A stretch of DNA of 64,000 bases from assembly GCA_045531965.1 (NCBI GenBank), contig JAZSFA010000017.1:1-64000 (forward strand), read 5' to 3'. Below are positions 52,801 to 61,152 of this stretch, one piece after another. Each line of letters begins with the position of its first letter. The stretch's first letter is position 1. A program made the position numbers and the translations under genes. Below the pieces are notes generated by a model that saw nothing but the letters and a program-made list of their open reading frames with translations, was not told the origin of the DNA and made no database searches. Source of the DNA: CAMEON01 sp045531965 (GTDB lineage: Bacteria > Bacillota > Clostridia > Oscillospirales > CAG-272).

Positions 52801-53469
52801 GTTCTGAGCGGAGCCGCGGAGTACGGGGTGCTCGGGGTTCAGTGCACGGGAACGGAAAGCGGCTACAGCATCCATGTCTACCATTTCAGCCAAATCTGCA
52901 AAATCCCAGACCTCGATCTTCTGAATCTCGTGAGAGGTACGGAAACCGTCGAAGAAGTTCAGGAAGGGAACGCGGCCCTTGATGGTAGCCAGGTGAGCTA
53001 CGGCACCCAGGTCCATAACTTCCTGTGGATTGGTCTCGGCCAGCATAGCAAAGCCGGTCTGACGGCAGGCGTAGACGTCGGAGTGATCGCCGAAGATATT
53101 CAGAGCGTGAGAAGCCACGCAACGGGCGGAGACGTGGAAGACGCAGGGGAGAAGCTCACCGGCGATCTTGTACATGTTGGGGATCATCAGGAGCAGACCC
53201 TGAGATGCGGTGTAGGTGGTGGTCAGAGCACCTGCGTTCAGAGAACCGTGAACGGTACCTGCGGCGCCTGCCTCAGACTCCATCTCCATCACGTTGACGG
53301 TGGTGCCGAAGATGTTCTTCAGACCTTGTGCGGACCACTGGTCGACCCAGTCGGCCATAGGGCTGGAAGGTGTGATGGGGTAAATACCGGCCACTTCAGT
53401 AAAGGCATAGCTGACTGTAGCGGCTGCTTGGTTACCATCCATCGAAACCTTTTTTCTTACGATAGACAT
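49882..53469 (-). CDS. nifJ: Pyruvate:ferredoxin (flavodoxin) oxidoreductase
   Basis: 1195-residue single-chain enzyme that converts pyruvate and CoA to acetyl-CoA and CO2 while reducing ferredoxin, central to anaerobic energy metabolism. In order: pyrimidine-binding domain (YPITPSSPMADW), CoA-binding and gamma domains, a two-cluster ferredoxin domain (CLQCNQCSFVCP near 696, CMGCTLCVKACM near 751), and the thiamine-diphosphate domain (SGSCAGCAETSYARL; GGDGWAYDIGFGG). The ATG at 53469 has AGGAGGA upstream. It is monocistronic, between dnaA and mnmG. Confidence 0.98.
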   Translation of the reverse strand: MSIVRKKVSMDGNQAAATVSYAFTEVAGIYPITPSSPMADWVDQWSAQGLKNIFGTTVNVMEMESEAGAAGTVHGSLNAGALTTTYTASQGLLLMIPNMYKIAGELLPCVFHVSARCVASHALNIFGDHSDVYACRQTGFAMLAETNPQEVMDLGAVAHLATIKGRVPFLNFFDGFRTSHEIQKIEVWDFADLAEMVDMDAVAAFRSRALNPEHPVLRGSAQNGDIFFQNREACNRYYDALPAIVEEYMDKVNAKLGTDYKLFNYYGAPDADRVMIAMGSICDVAEEVIDYMMAQGEKVGLIKVRLYRPFCADKLIEAIPATCEKIAVLDRTKEPGSLGEPLYLDVVTALATHGIQKKVVGGRYGLGSKDTPPSSIFAVFANLAKDEPKANFTIGIVDDVTGCSLEETVAPDTAPAGTKACKFWGLGGDGTVGANKNSIKIIGDHTDKYIQAYFQYDSKKTNGITISHLRFGDTPIKSPYYINKADFVACHNQAYISRYDIVQDIKPGGTFLLDCNWSAEELNTNLPSAVKQYIAKNNIQFYTINATKLARDLGNAKVKNTVLQSAFFALASILPAAEAVEYMKYMATKSYLKKGQAIVDLNHAAIDAGAGAYTKIDVPAAWATCADDEAAAAKTCDRADLGAFVNNVVTPVNAMKGDSLPVSAFVDYVDGTFPQGSAAFEKRGVAVMVPEWIPENCLQCNQCSFVCPHATIRPFALTEEEAAEAPESSKFATRLVNKTYKFTMAVSPLDCMGCTLCVKACMANQAVDRKAAAAGQAPDPSKYALKMVPQASQADQQAAFDYCVAKVSEKTELINNTVKGSQFKQPLLEFSGSCAGCAETSYARLVTQLFGERMYISNATGCSSIWGGSAPATPYTVNRESGKGPAWANSLFEDNAEHGLGIALGQKAIRERLIAKVEEMMNSDKASDEFKAAAQAYLDTKDDGKANEAATKALVVELEKAAAEGCPVAPAILAEKDYLNKKSIWIFGGDGWAYDIGFGGLDHVLATGENVNVFVFDTEVYSNTGGQASKSSNIGQVAQFAAAGKAISKKNLAEIAMSYGYVYVAQVAMGADMNQLLKALTEAEAYNGPSLIIGYAPCEMHGVKGGMQNCQLEMKKAVDAGYWHLFRYNPTLENNKLSVDSKTPTGDYTAFIKSENRYARLAASNPERAEVLFNKAEAAAAAKYDRLERMKKLYE

Positions 53470-53578
53470 TGGTATATTCCTCCTATGAAATAATTTACTC
53501 GTAGCGTGGAAAATTGAAAACCTCTGAAAAATGGGGTGTAGATCATTCAATAGAGGTAAACGAAATGTTCCACCCTAT

Positions 53579-53607
53579 ATTATATCATATTCGACTTAAA
53601 ATGTAAA
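53579..53607 (-). promoter_or_regulatory. Promoter of the pyruvate:ferredoxin oxidoreductase gene
   Basis: TTTACA, 17 bases, TATAAT on the minus strand with TGA before the -10. About 110 bases of leader follow, with no clear fold. Confidence 0.8.
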
Positions 53608-53666
53608 GAGATTTTTTTAAAAAATCAGTAAAAAATATTGTTACAGCATGAATTTTTTTCAAACCC

Positions 53667-53695
53667 TTGACGACACGGATGAGTTGTGATAAAAT
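53667..53695 (+). promoter_or_regulatory. Promoter of mnmG-rsmG
   Basis: TTGACG, 17 bases, TAAAAT with TGA before the -10, diverging from the oxidoreductase promoter 60 bases away. Confidence 0.8.
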
Positions 53696-53756
53696 ATATT
53701 TTGGATATTTATGCTGAATTAGCATTATGATTTTAGGAGTTGAATAATAACACAAA

Positions 53757-55649
53757 ATGAATCAAAAAGATCATATTATAAATGAAATACCGACAAAAAC
53801 AATGATTGCAGTTATTGGCGGCGGTCATGCCGGAGCCGAGGCTGCACTGGCTTCAGCCCGTTTGGGTTTAGATACCGTACTTTTTACATTGTCATTGGAC
53901 GCTATTGGAAATTTGCCTTGCAATCCTTCCATAGGTGGTACTGCCAAAGGTCATTTGGTGTTTGAAATTGATGCTTTAGGCGGAGAAATGGGACGTGTTG
54001 CGGATGCTGTCACTTTACAGAGTAGGACGCTGAATTTAGGAAAAGGTGCTGCGGTACACTCCAAAAGAGTACAAGCAGATCGCCGAGCTTATCATCATTT
54101 GATGAAGCATACGTTGGAAACAACGGAGAATTTAAGAGTCGTACAAGCAGAAATTACCGAAATTTTGACACAGGATGGAGAAGTAATCGGTGTGGTTACG
54201 TCTCTTGGAGAGGCGTGGTCATGTCAAAAGGTCATAATTGCTACCGGTACGTCATTGGGCGGAAGAATTTTTGTCGGTGATAAAAATTACGCATCGGGTC
54301 CTGATCATTCGTTGCCCGCAAATCAGCTGACGGCTTGTCTCAAATCCTTGGGATTACCCATCATGCGTTTCAAAACCGGTACACCTGCGAGAATTAAACG
54401 TGAGAGTGTTGACCTTTCTGTATTAGAGGTGCAGAACGGCGAAGAAGAGATCATTCCTTTTTCCTCAAGAACACCTGAACATGCTTTTGATAACGTAAAA
54501 CAGATCCCATGCCATATCGTTTATACAAATGCTGAAACGCATCGGATTATCTTGGAAAATATACACCGTTCTGCCATGTATTCAGGTCAGATACATGGAA
54601 CCGGTCCGCGATATTGCCCTTCTATTGAAGATAAGCTCAAGCGTTTTGCCGACAAGGAAAGGCATCAGTTATTTGTAGAACCTGTTGGCTTAGATAATGA
54701 AGAACTATATCTGCAAGGTTTTTCTACGTCTCTACCGACCGATGTACAGCACCGTATGATTCGTACTTTAAAGGGATTTGAGCACGCGCAGATTATGCGA
54801 TATGCTTATGCCATTGAATACGACTGTATCGATCCTACCAGCCTATATGCGACATTAGAATGTAAGTTTATCAAAGGATTATATGGAGCCGGACAGTTCA
54901 ACGGTACATCAGGTTATGAAGAGGCTGCCGCACAAGGGCTGATCGCGGGCATCAATGCTGCTCTGGCTTGTATGAATCGTGAACCATTGGTTTTGCAGAG
55001 ATCAAGCAGTTATATTGGCACTTTGATCGACGATCTTGTGACAAAAGGTACAAATGAGCCGTACCGAATGATGACGTCAAGATCAGAATTTCGGTTGATT
55101 TTGCGACAGGATAACGCAGATATACGCCTGACCCCTATAGGGTATCATATTGGCCTTGTACCCGAAGATAGATATCAAAGGTTTTTGAAGAAAAAAAGTG
55201 AAGAGGAAGAAGAAAAAAAGCGTTTAACTTCGACGTATTTTTCACCGGAAAAGGTCAATCCTTTGCTTGAAAATTTAGGACTTGAGCCTGTTAAGTCAGG
55301 TATTTCGTTGAGCGAGCTTCTCAAAAGACCGCAGATCTCCTATGAAGACCTAAAAATTCTAGACACAAAAAGACCACAGCTTGAAAAGGCCGTGATTAAA
55401 ACTGTGGAGGTGGATTTAAAATATGACGGGTATATCAAGCGTGAGTTGGCTGAGGTTTCAAAGTTAGAAAAATTGGAAAGCAAAAAAATACCTGAAAATA
55501 TCGATTATTCCACAATAAAAGGTCTACGCATAGAGGCAGGTCAGAAACTTGGTCAGATTAGACCTATTACTATTGGACAAGCATCCAGAATCAGTGGAGT
55601 CAGTCCTGCGGATATAACGGTATTGCTGTTGTATTTAGGTATAAAATAA
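53757..55649 (+). CDS. mnmG: tRNA uridine-5-carboxymethylaminomethyl modification enzyme MnmG (GidA)
   Basis: 630-residue FAD enzyme that, with MnmE, modifies U34 of certain tRNAs. The FAD site is VIGGGHAGAEAALASARLG; family motifs include NPSIGGTAKGHLV, RRAYHHLMKHTLE and GQFNGTSGYEEAAAQGLIAG. The ATG at 53757 is kept because an in-frame stop lies just upstream, though GGAG is about 19 bases away, so initiation may be weak. rsmG follows after nine bases. mnmE, usually adjacent, is not in the window. Confidence 0.97.
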   Translation: MNQKDHIINEIPTKTMIAVIGGGHAGAEAALASARLGLDTVLFTLSLDAIGNLPCNPSIGGTAKGHLVFEIDALGGEMGRVADAVTLQSRTLNLGKGAAVHSKRVQADRRAYHHLMKHTLETTENLRVVQAEITEILTQDGEVIGVVTSLGEAWSCQKVIIATGTSLGGRIFVGDKNYASGPDHSLPANQLTACLKSLGLPIMRFKTGTPARIKRESVDLSVLEVQNGEEEIIPFSSRTPEHAFDNVKQIPCHIVYTNAETHRIILENIHRSAMYSGQIHGTGPRYCPSIEDKLKRFADKERHQLFVEPVGLDNEELYLQGFSTSLPTDVQHRMIRTLKGFEHAQIMRYAYAIEYDCIDPTSLYATLECKFIKGLYGAGQFNGTSGYEEAAAQGLIAGINAALACMNREPLVLQRSSSYIGTLIDDLVTKGTNEPYRMMTSRSEFRLILRQDNADIRLTPIGYHIGLVPEDRYQRFLKKKSEEEEEKKRLTSTYFSPEKVNPLLENLGLEPVKSGISLSELLKRPQISYEDLKILDTKRPQLEKAVIKTVEVDLKYDGYIKRELAEVSKLEKLESKKIPENIDYSTIKGLRIEAGQKLGQIRPITIGQASRISGVSPADITVLLLYLGIK

Positions 55650-55658
55650 GGAGACAAC

Positions 55659-56387
55659 ATGGATTATACAAGTTTTGAAAAAAATATATATCAAAATTTT
55701 GAATCAAACGGATTAACCCCATATTTGAATGACGATGTTGTTTTAAAATTTTATCGCTTAACCTTGCAAATGCTTGAGACAAATCAAGTGATGAACATAA
55801 CAGCACTGACCACAGTGGAAAAAATTATTCCCTTGCATTATGCTGATTCTGTTAAAGCAGCCGAATGGATTCCCCAAAATGCCTACGTTGCTGATATCGG
55901 CTGTGGAGGTGGTTTTCCAATATTACCTTTGGCTATCGTCAGACCTGATTTAAATATTGTTGGTATTGACAGTACCACAAAAAAGGCGCGATATGTGAGT
56001 GAAGTTGCTGAAAAACTCGAATTATCTGCAATCGCTATTGCAGGTCGCGCAGAAAGCTCGGATATACAGAATGAATATAGAGAAGTATTTGATATCGTTA
56101 TATCCCGCGCTGTTGCAAGACTGAATATACTGGATGAGCTTTGTATACCTTTTGCTAAAGTTGGAGGAAAATTCATTGCCTTAAAAGGAGCAGCCGGCTA
56201 CGAAGAACTTAAAGAAGCCGAAGAAGGAATACAAAAATTAGGTGGAAAAATGAACTGTATTCACGAGTACGATTTGCACACGTATACTGAAGCCGAAAAG
56301 CGAGTTGCTATTATTATTGAAAAAGTTTTAAAAACAAAAAGAGAATTTCCGCGAGCTTTCAGTGCAATGAAGAAAAAACCATTATAA
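55659..56387 (+). CDS. rsmG: 16S rRNA m7G527 methyltransferase RsmG (GidB)
   Basis: 242-residue SAM-dependent enzyme that methylates G527 of 16S rRNA. The SAM site is VADIGCGGGFPILPLAI, with GIDSTTKKARYVSEV and SRAVARLN as further family motifs. AAGGAGA precedes the ATG. Co-transcribed with mnmG, and followed by parS sites and parAB, the usual gidAB-parAB order near the origin. Confidence 0.97.
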   Translation: MDYTSFEKNIYQNFESNGLTPYLNDDVVLKFYRLTLQMLETNQVMNITALTTVEKIIPLHYADSVKAAEWIPQNAYVADIGCGGGFPILPLAIVRPDLNIVGIDSTTKKARYVSEVAEKLELSAIAIAGRAESSDIQNEYREVFDIVISRAVARLNILDELCIPFAKVGGKFIALKGAAGYEELKEAEEGIQKLGGKMNCIHEYDLHTYTEAEKRVAIIIEKVLKTKREFPRAFSAMKKKPL

Positions 56388-56389
56388 AA

Positions 56390-56405
56390 TGTTTCACGTG
56401 AAACA
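56390..56405. other. parS: parS site 1
   Basis: TGTTTCACGTGAAACA, identical to the consensus parS palindrome bound by ParB/Spo0J. It sits immediately after rsmG. Confidence 0.97.
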
Positions 56406-56436
56406 CAGAGTCAAATGTTTGGCTCTGTGTTTTTTA
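56403..56436 (+). terminator. rsmG terminator between parS sites
   Basis: ACACAGAG pairs with CTCTGTGT, followed by a T run. The hairpin shares three bases with parS site 1. Confidence 0.88.
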
Positions 56437-56442
56437 TTATAA

Positions 56443-56458
56443 TGTTTCACGTGAAACA
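56443..56458. other. parS: parS site 2
   Basis: Second perfect TGTTTCACGTGAAACA, 53 bp after the first. Confidence 0.97.
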
Positions 56459-56501
56459 TGATAAATACATCGTGCTGCAAAATTTTCAAAACAATCACAA
56501 T

Positions 56502-56517
56502 TGTTTCACGTGAAACA
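56502..56517. other. parS: parS site 3
   Basis: Third perfect TGTTTCACGTGAAACA, 59 bp after the second and 23 bp upstream of the parA -35. Confidence 0.97.
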
Positions 56518-56539
56518 ACAATAATTTTCTAATAACCTA

Positions 56540-56568
56540 TTGAAAAGAATGAGAAAATGTGATATACT
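56540..56568 (+). promoter_or_regulatory. parAB promoter
   Basis: TTGAAA, 17 bases, TATACT with TGA before the -10. ParB spreading from the adjacent parS sites could repress it. Confidence 0.75.
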
Positions 56569-56606
56569 TTATATGTATTATTACAGAACAAAGGAGTTTA
56601 TTAAAA

Positions 56607-57371
56607 ATGGGCAAAATCATATCCTTTGCTAACCAAAAAGGCGGTGTGGGTAAAACAACATCCGCTGTAAATATTGCCGCATCTCTCGGTATTTTGGGAT
56701 ACAAAACACTTTTGGTGGATTTAGATCCTCAGGGAAATGCCACGAGCGGCGTTGGTATAGCTAAAAAAGGCTTGAAGTACACAATCAAAGACATTTTGGC
56801 TCAAGATGTCAATGCCAAAGAAGTGATTTTAAATACATCATATGAAAACCTTTTTTTGATTCCGTCAAATATTACTTTGGCGGGCGCTGAATTTGACTTA
56901 TTTCAAGAAGAAGAAAACCCTCAAAACGTCATGAAAAATGCATTTGCGGAAATCAAAAATGAGTATGATTACATTATCATTGACTGCCCTCCTTCACTGG
57001 GTATGTTGACTGTCAACTCTTTAACAGCAAGTGATGGAGTTGTTATTCCTATGCAATGCGAATTTTACGCTTTGGAAGGTTTGTCCCAATTGATGATCAC
57101 CATTGGTAAAATCAAAACACATTATAATAATATGCTGAATGTTACCGGAATACTGATCACCATGTACACAAATCGGCTCTTGCTTACACAACAGGTTAAA
57201 AGTGAACTGAAAAAGCATTATGCAGGAAAACTCTTTGAAACCCCTATTTCCCGTGGTGTCAAGCTTTCCGAGGCTCCGGGATTTGGCAAGCCTGTCTATT
57301 ATCATGACAAACATTCAAAAGGTGCCAATGAATATATCTCTGTAGCTCACGAACTTTCTACACGTATTTAA
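56607..57371 (+). CDS. parA: Chromosome partitioning ATPase ParA (Soj)
   Basis: 254-residue ATPase of the ParA/MinD type that works with ParB in origin segregation and, in Bacillus, controls DnaA. The deviant Walker A is KGGVGKTTS, with DLDPQGNATSG and the Walker B region IIDCPPSLG. The ATG at 56607 has AAGGAG upstream; the frame is open earlier but without a site. parB follows after 17 bases. Confidence 0.97.
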   Translation: MGKIISFANQKGGVGKTTSAVNIAASLGILGYKTLLVDLDPQGNATSGVGIAKKGLKYTIKDILAQDVNAKEVILNTSYENLFLIPSNITLAGAEFDLFQEEENPQNVMKNAFAEIKNEYDYIIIDCPPSLGMLTVNSLTASDGVVIPMQCEFYALEGLSQLMITIGKIKTHYNNMLNVTGILITMYTNRLLLTQQVKSELKKHYAGKLFETPISRGVKLSEAPGFGKPVYYHDKHSKGANEYISVAHELSTRI

Positions 57372-57388
57372 TAATAAGGAGAATTAAC

Positions 57389-58300
57389 ATGGCAAAAAAA
57401 CAAAGTGGATTGGGAAGAGACTTTTATTCTCTGTTTGATGATAATAATATTGTTCCCGAAAATAAATCCGTGGAAATGATTTCGATCAGCCGCATTGAAC
57501 CCAGAAAAGATCAGCCTAGAAAAGATTTTGATCAGACAGCTTTACAAGCATTGGCAGATTCTATCTCTATTCATGGTGTAATTCAACCGATTATTGTCAG
57601 AAACTTGGGCTTGAACGGCGGCATGTTTGCAGAATCTTACGAGATTATCGCGGGTGAACGCCGCTGGAGAGCCGCAAAAATGGCGGGGCTTTCTGAAATT
57701 CCCACAGTTGTTATCACGGGAGATGACCTGAAAATGGCTCAGATTTCTCTGATTGAGAATATGCAAAGAATGGATCTAAATACCATTGAAGAAGCAAAAG
57801 CCTTTAAGGTTCTTTTAGAAAAGTACAAAATGACGCAAGAAGATCTTTCAAAACAGGTGGGTATCAGCCGTTCGGCTATTGCTAATATCATTAGACTTTT
57901 GGAGCTACCCGAGGATGTGCAAACGCTTTTGAGAGAAGGAAAATTGTCCATGGGACATGCGAGAGCACTTTTGGGGTTGACATATCAGGAAGATATGCTG
58001 CAATTGGCACAAAAGATCGTTGAAAAAGAGCTTTCTGTAAGAGAAGTTGAACGAATGGTCAAACAGCTGAACGCTGCTCAAAACGAAGACGTCTCTGAAG
58101 AAAGCAGTGATGAGGATGTCCAAAAAATGCAGAAAAAGATCCATATGAAGGATCTTGAGCAAAAGGTTCAGACAAGAATGGGTCGTAAAGTCAGAATTAC
58201 ACAGACCAATCGAAAGAAAACAGTCGAGTTGACATTTGAAGACGATAGAGACCTTGAGGATCTTTTGAAGCTGATTGCCGGCGAAGATATATTTGAATAA
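57389..58300 (+). CDS. parB: Chromosome partitioning protein ParB (Spo0J)
   Basis: 303-residue CTP-dependent DNA clamp that loads at parS. The N-terminal domain carries IEPRKDQPRKDFD and the CTPase motif GERRWRAAKMAG; next comes a helix-turn-helix (MTQEDLSKQVGISRSAIAN) and a C-terminal dimerisation region. AAGGAGA precedes the ATG. The three parS sites upstream of parA are its expected targets. Confidence 0.97.
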   Translation: MAKKQSGLGRDFYSLFDDNNIVPENKSVEMISISRIEPRKDQPRKDFDQTALQALADSISIHGVIQPIIVRNLGLNGGMFAESYEIIAGERRWRAAKMAGLSEIPTVVITGDDLKMAQISLIENMQRMDLNTIEEAKAFKVLLEKYKMTQEDLSKQVGISRSAIANIIRLLELPEDVQTLLREGKLSMGHARALLGLTYQEDMLQLAQKIVEKELSVREVERMVKQLNAAQNEDVSEESSDEDVQKMQKKIHMKDLEQKVQTRMGRKVRITQTNRKKTVELTFEDDRDLEDLLKLIAGEDIFE

Positions 58301-58338
58301 ATTATGAATAATTTTAATTAAAAGGGGGGGCGAAAAGG

Positions 58339-59028
58339 ATGAATCAAATATTGAGCAAAATCAGATTTTTGTCCGGAAAAATGTCTCTCTGGGAAGAACT
58401 ATGGGCTTATCTTGAAGGAAAATACTTTTCTGTTGATCTTGGACGGTATGAGCATATCAATATGGGATCAGGCACGCTGATCAATCTCAGAAACGTTATT
58501 TTGGGTATTTGCGCCGGTATCATCATCGCATCTATTGTATCAGCTTATGATAAAAATATGCTGGGTAAGTTTGTACGAAAAATCATCAAGGACGAATGCT
58601 TGTGGCCTGAGAAAGCAAAAACTTTGGCTGAATTGGGTTTTGAAAATAACTATTTTGTCAGAACGAGTTTAAAACAGCATCATGGTATTCTTGGAAAAGT
58701 CGTAAAATGTGTGGAAAGGGAAGCCCATGAAGCTGAAACTAAGGCTATGTTGGAGCAATATATTGAAAAAACAGGAAGTGAAAACGGATTCATTGAAAAT
58801 AAGTTTGAACAAAATTTGAACGAATGTCACTTTTATATTCCGGACGAGGAGCATTATGCGGCTGATATTCGCTTTGACAACAAAGGTTCGGGCTGGCGTG
58901 CCTTTTTGCTGGTGATCATCATTACCGTTATCATAGCCATACTTGTCTGCTTCTTGCTTCCCGATATGATACAATTGGTAGACAATATGATCGATATACT
59001 CCAAGGTGATGATCATATCTTACATTAA
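58339..59028 (+). CDS. Membrane protein downstream of parB, function unknown
   Basis: 229-residue protein with two hydrophobic helices, near residues 53-70 (VILGICAGIIIASIVSAY) and 190-212 (FLLVIIITVIIAILVCFLL), and a polar domain between them. GGGGGG precedes the ATG. It lies 38 bases after parB and 13 before the next gene, so it is likely in the parAB operon. I do not recognise the family. Confidence 0.75.
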   Translation: MNQILSKIRFLSGKMSLWEELWAYLEGKYFSVDLGRYEHINMGSGTLINLRNVILGICAGIIIASIVSAYDKNMLGKFVRKIIKDECLWPEKAKTLAELGFENNYFVRTSLKQHHGILGKVVKCVEREAHEAETKAMLEQYIEKTGSENGFIENKFEQNLNECHFYIPDEEHYAADIRFDNKGSGWRAFLLVIIITVIIAILVCFLLPDMIQLVDNMIDILQGDDHILH

Positions 59029-59041
59029 AGAGGAAACAGAC

Positions 59042-59743
59042 ATGAATTTACAACATAAAAGACCCAAAATCGGAATGATGCCTTCTCGAAATGAGGGTAT
59101 ATTACAGGCAAATCATACATACATCAATGCCATCTGGAGAGCCGGCGGTTGGTGCATTCCGTTAGGATATACAGAAGATGAAGAGCAGCTTGTCGCATAT
59201 ACGGAGCTTTGTGACGGCTTTCTCTTTTCCGGAGGTGTAGATGTACATCCTAAGCATTATGGTGAGGATATCACGGGAGAAAATGTGGAAGTTGATGAGG
59301 TCAGAGACGCTTTTGAAACCAAAATATTTCCACATGTGCTGGCAACAAATAAACCTGTATTTGGCATTTGCAGAGGCATACAAATCATGAATGTATGTCT
59401 TGGAGGTACGTTATATCAGCACATCACAGATCATCGTCAAAGTGATCCCGGATATATTCGACATCAGAAGCTTATCTTAGATAAGGAAGGTCACTTCTAT
59501 CAATTGGTGGGTGCCGACGAGATCTACGTCAATTCATTCCACCATCAGAATATCAAACAGCTCGCACCGGGGCTGGTTATTGAGGCTGTGAGTGAGGATG
59601 GCTATATTGAAGCTGTTCGAGATCCGAAACATCCTTTTTTCTTCGGCGTACAATTTCATCCTGAAATTTACATGGGTAGAGAAGATGACGATCATTCACA
59701 CCTTCTTTTCAAAGCTTTTATTGATGCGTGCAAGGAAAAATAA
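59042..59743 (+). CDS. Gamma-glutamyl-gamma-aminobutyrate hydrolase (PuuD) family protein
   Basis: 233-residue class I glutamine-amidotransferase-like hydrolase. The nucleophile Cys is in FGICRGIQIMNV and the His-Glu pair in VQFHPE; LFSGGVDVHPKHYGE and SFHHQ are typical of the PuuD group, which releases GABA or similar amines from gamma-glutamyl conjugates. The ATG at 59042 follows AGAGGAA; the frame is open upstream but overlaps the neighbour. The substrate here is not known. Confidence 0.9.
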   Translation: MNLQHKRPKIGMMPSRNEGILQANHTYINAIWRAGGWCIPLGYTEDEEQLVAYTELCDGFLFSGGVDVHPKHYGEDITGENVEVDEVRDAFETKIFPHVLATNKPVFGICRGIQIMNVCLGGTLYQHITDHRQSDPGYIRHQKLILDKEGHFYQLVGADEIYVNSFHHQNIKQLAPGLVIEAVSEDGYIEAVRDPKHPFFFGVQFHPEIYMGREDDDHSHLLFKAFIDACKEK

Positions 59744-59775
59744 CAGAAAAACCGCTGTGATCACAGCGGTTTTTC
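59744..59775. terminator. Bidirectional terminator
   Basis: AGAAAAACCGCTGTGA and its reverse complement form a 32-base perfect palindrome with A and T tails, between two convergent genes. Confidence 0.93.
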
Positions 59776-59790
59776 TATAATTAACATGGA

Positions 59791-60267
59791 TTATTCTTCA
59801 TCCTCAACAGAACCGTCAATGGATTTCAGATCGTCCGCATCAACAATACAAGTGAACTTTTCATTGCAAGCAGGACAACAGAGTTCTTCGGGATCAATAG
59901 ATGCGTCAACGTTTACGATTGCGCCGCAAGAAGGGCAAATGATCTCGTAACGCTCATCTTCATCATCAAAATCTTCGTCAATATCGCAATCACAGCAGCA
60001 ATTATCACAGTCGCCATCGCAATCAAAGTCCAGATCATCGTCATCGTCGTCGAGATCCAGTAGAACCTCTTCTACGTCGCCAAGATCAGAATCAAGCTCT
60101 TCGCAGTAATCCTCAAGATCACTCATTTTGGACTGCATATCAACGATGGTGTCAGCCATTTCTTCCACAAGATCCAAAAGGGCAAGAATAACTTTTGCTT
60201 CCTTGGTATTGCCTTCCAGTTCCAAACCGGCGCAAAGACCCTTCACATAAGCGGCTTTCTTGATCAT
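59791..60267 (-). CDS. CD1247-type zinc-ribbon protein
   Basis: 158-residue cytoplasmic protein whose N terminus (MIKKAAYVKGLCAGLELE) matches the CD1247 N-terminal domain, often found beside efp in Clostridia. A helical, coiled-coil-like region runs to about residue 75. It is followed by an extreme Asp/Cys stretch (DDDDDDLD, then CDGDCDNCCCDCD) and a C-terminal zinc ribbon with CPSC and CPAC. The ATG at 60267 has GGAGG eight bases upstream. Function is unknown. Confidence 0.85.
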   Translation of the reverse strand: MIKKAAYVKGLCAGLELEGNTKEAKVILALLDLVEEMADTIVDMQSKMSDLEDYCEELDSDLGDVEEVLLDLDDDDDDLDFDCDGDCDNCCCDCDIDEDFDDEDERYEIICPSCGAIVNVDASIDPEELCCPACNEKFTCIVDADDLKSIDGSVEDEE

Positions 60268-60293
60268 AGCAAGATCCTCCTTTAAAGGTGACA

Positions 60294-60857
60294 TCAGCTG
60301 TTAGCGCGGGACAGATACTCACCGGTACGGGTGTCGATCTTCAGCTTCTCACCAATGTTGATGAACAGGGGAACCTTAACCACAGCACCGGTTTCCAGAG
60401 TAGCTTCCTTCAGGGTGTTGGTAGCGGTGTTGCCTGCAAAGCCGGGCTCGGTATCGGTAACCTCAAGCTCAACAAATGTGGGAGGCTCTACGCCCAGAAT
60501 ACGGCCCTTATAGGATCTGATCTGGCACATCATTTCTTCCTTAACAAAGCGGAAGTTATCGCCAACCTGATCGCGGGTGATGAGGGTCTCTTCCCAGGTT
60601 TCGGTATCCATGAAGTGGTAGAGATCGCCATCGTCGTAGGAATACTGCATTTCCTTGCGCTCAACGTAAGCGTTCTCAAACTTATCCGTGGGGTTGAAAG
60701 TTCTCTCAGTGACAGAACCGGTCATGATGTTCTTCAGCTTCGTACGAACGAAAGCCGCACCCTTACCGGGCTTTACGTGCTGAAATTCAATGACCTGATA
60801 AACGTCGCCGTCCATTTCAAAGGACAGACCGTTTTTAAAATCGCCAGCTACTACCAT
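60294..60857 (-). CDS. efp: Elongation factor P
   Basis: 187-residue translation factor that rescues ribosomes stalled at polyproline. The KOW-like N-terminal domain has HVKPGKGAAFVRTKL, whose loop Lys (PGKG) is the position modified in other bacteria; the OB domains end with GAVVKVPLFINIGEKLKIDTRTGEYLSR (in parts). The ATG at 60857 follows GGAGG. Abundant Pro-rich surface proteins in this window make its role relevant. The CD1247-type gene follows after 26 bases. Confidence 0.97.
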   Translation of the reverse strand: MVVAGDFKNGLSFEMDGDVYQVIEFQHVKPGKGAAFVRTKLKNIMTGSVTERTFNPTDKFENAYVERKEMQYSYDDGDLYHFMDTETWEETLITRDQVGDNFRFVKEEMMCQIRSYKGRILGVEPPTFVELEVTDTEPGFAGNTATNTLKEATLETGAVVKVPLFINIGEKLKIDTRTGEYLSRANS

Positions 60858-60939
60858 TTTGGTAATCCTCCAAAAAATTATTTTACTCTTTTCCGTCAAA
60901 TTTGACCGAGCAGAATAAGGGATTTTATACTTACTCACT

Positions 60940-60968
60940 ATTATACACTATTTTTTCTTGATTTTCAA
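60940..60968 (-). promoter_or_regulatory. efp promoter
   Basis: TTGAAA, 17 bases, TATAAT on the minus strand, about 80 bases upstream of efp. Confidence 0.8.
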
Positions 60969-61122
60969 GGGGGTTTCGGGATTTTTTTGTGAAACCTTGG
61001 GATTTTTTTTTGTAAAATCGTTATTTTGTCATGATAAACCTTGTGAGTCGTCTGACTTTTTGTGCGAAAAATAAAAAAAGCGGCTTTCTATCGAAAAAAT
61101 CAAAAAAAATAGCAAAAACCCC

Positions 61123-61152
61123 TTGACAAAGCAGGCACTTTTGAGGTATAAT
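61123..61152 (+). promoter_or_regulatory. rpmH promoter
   Basis: TTGACA, 18 bases, TATAAT. A leader of about 120 bases follows before rpmH. Confidence 0.85.
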
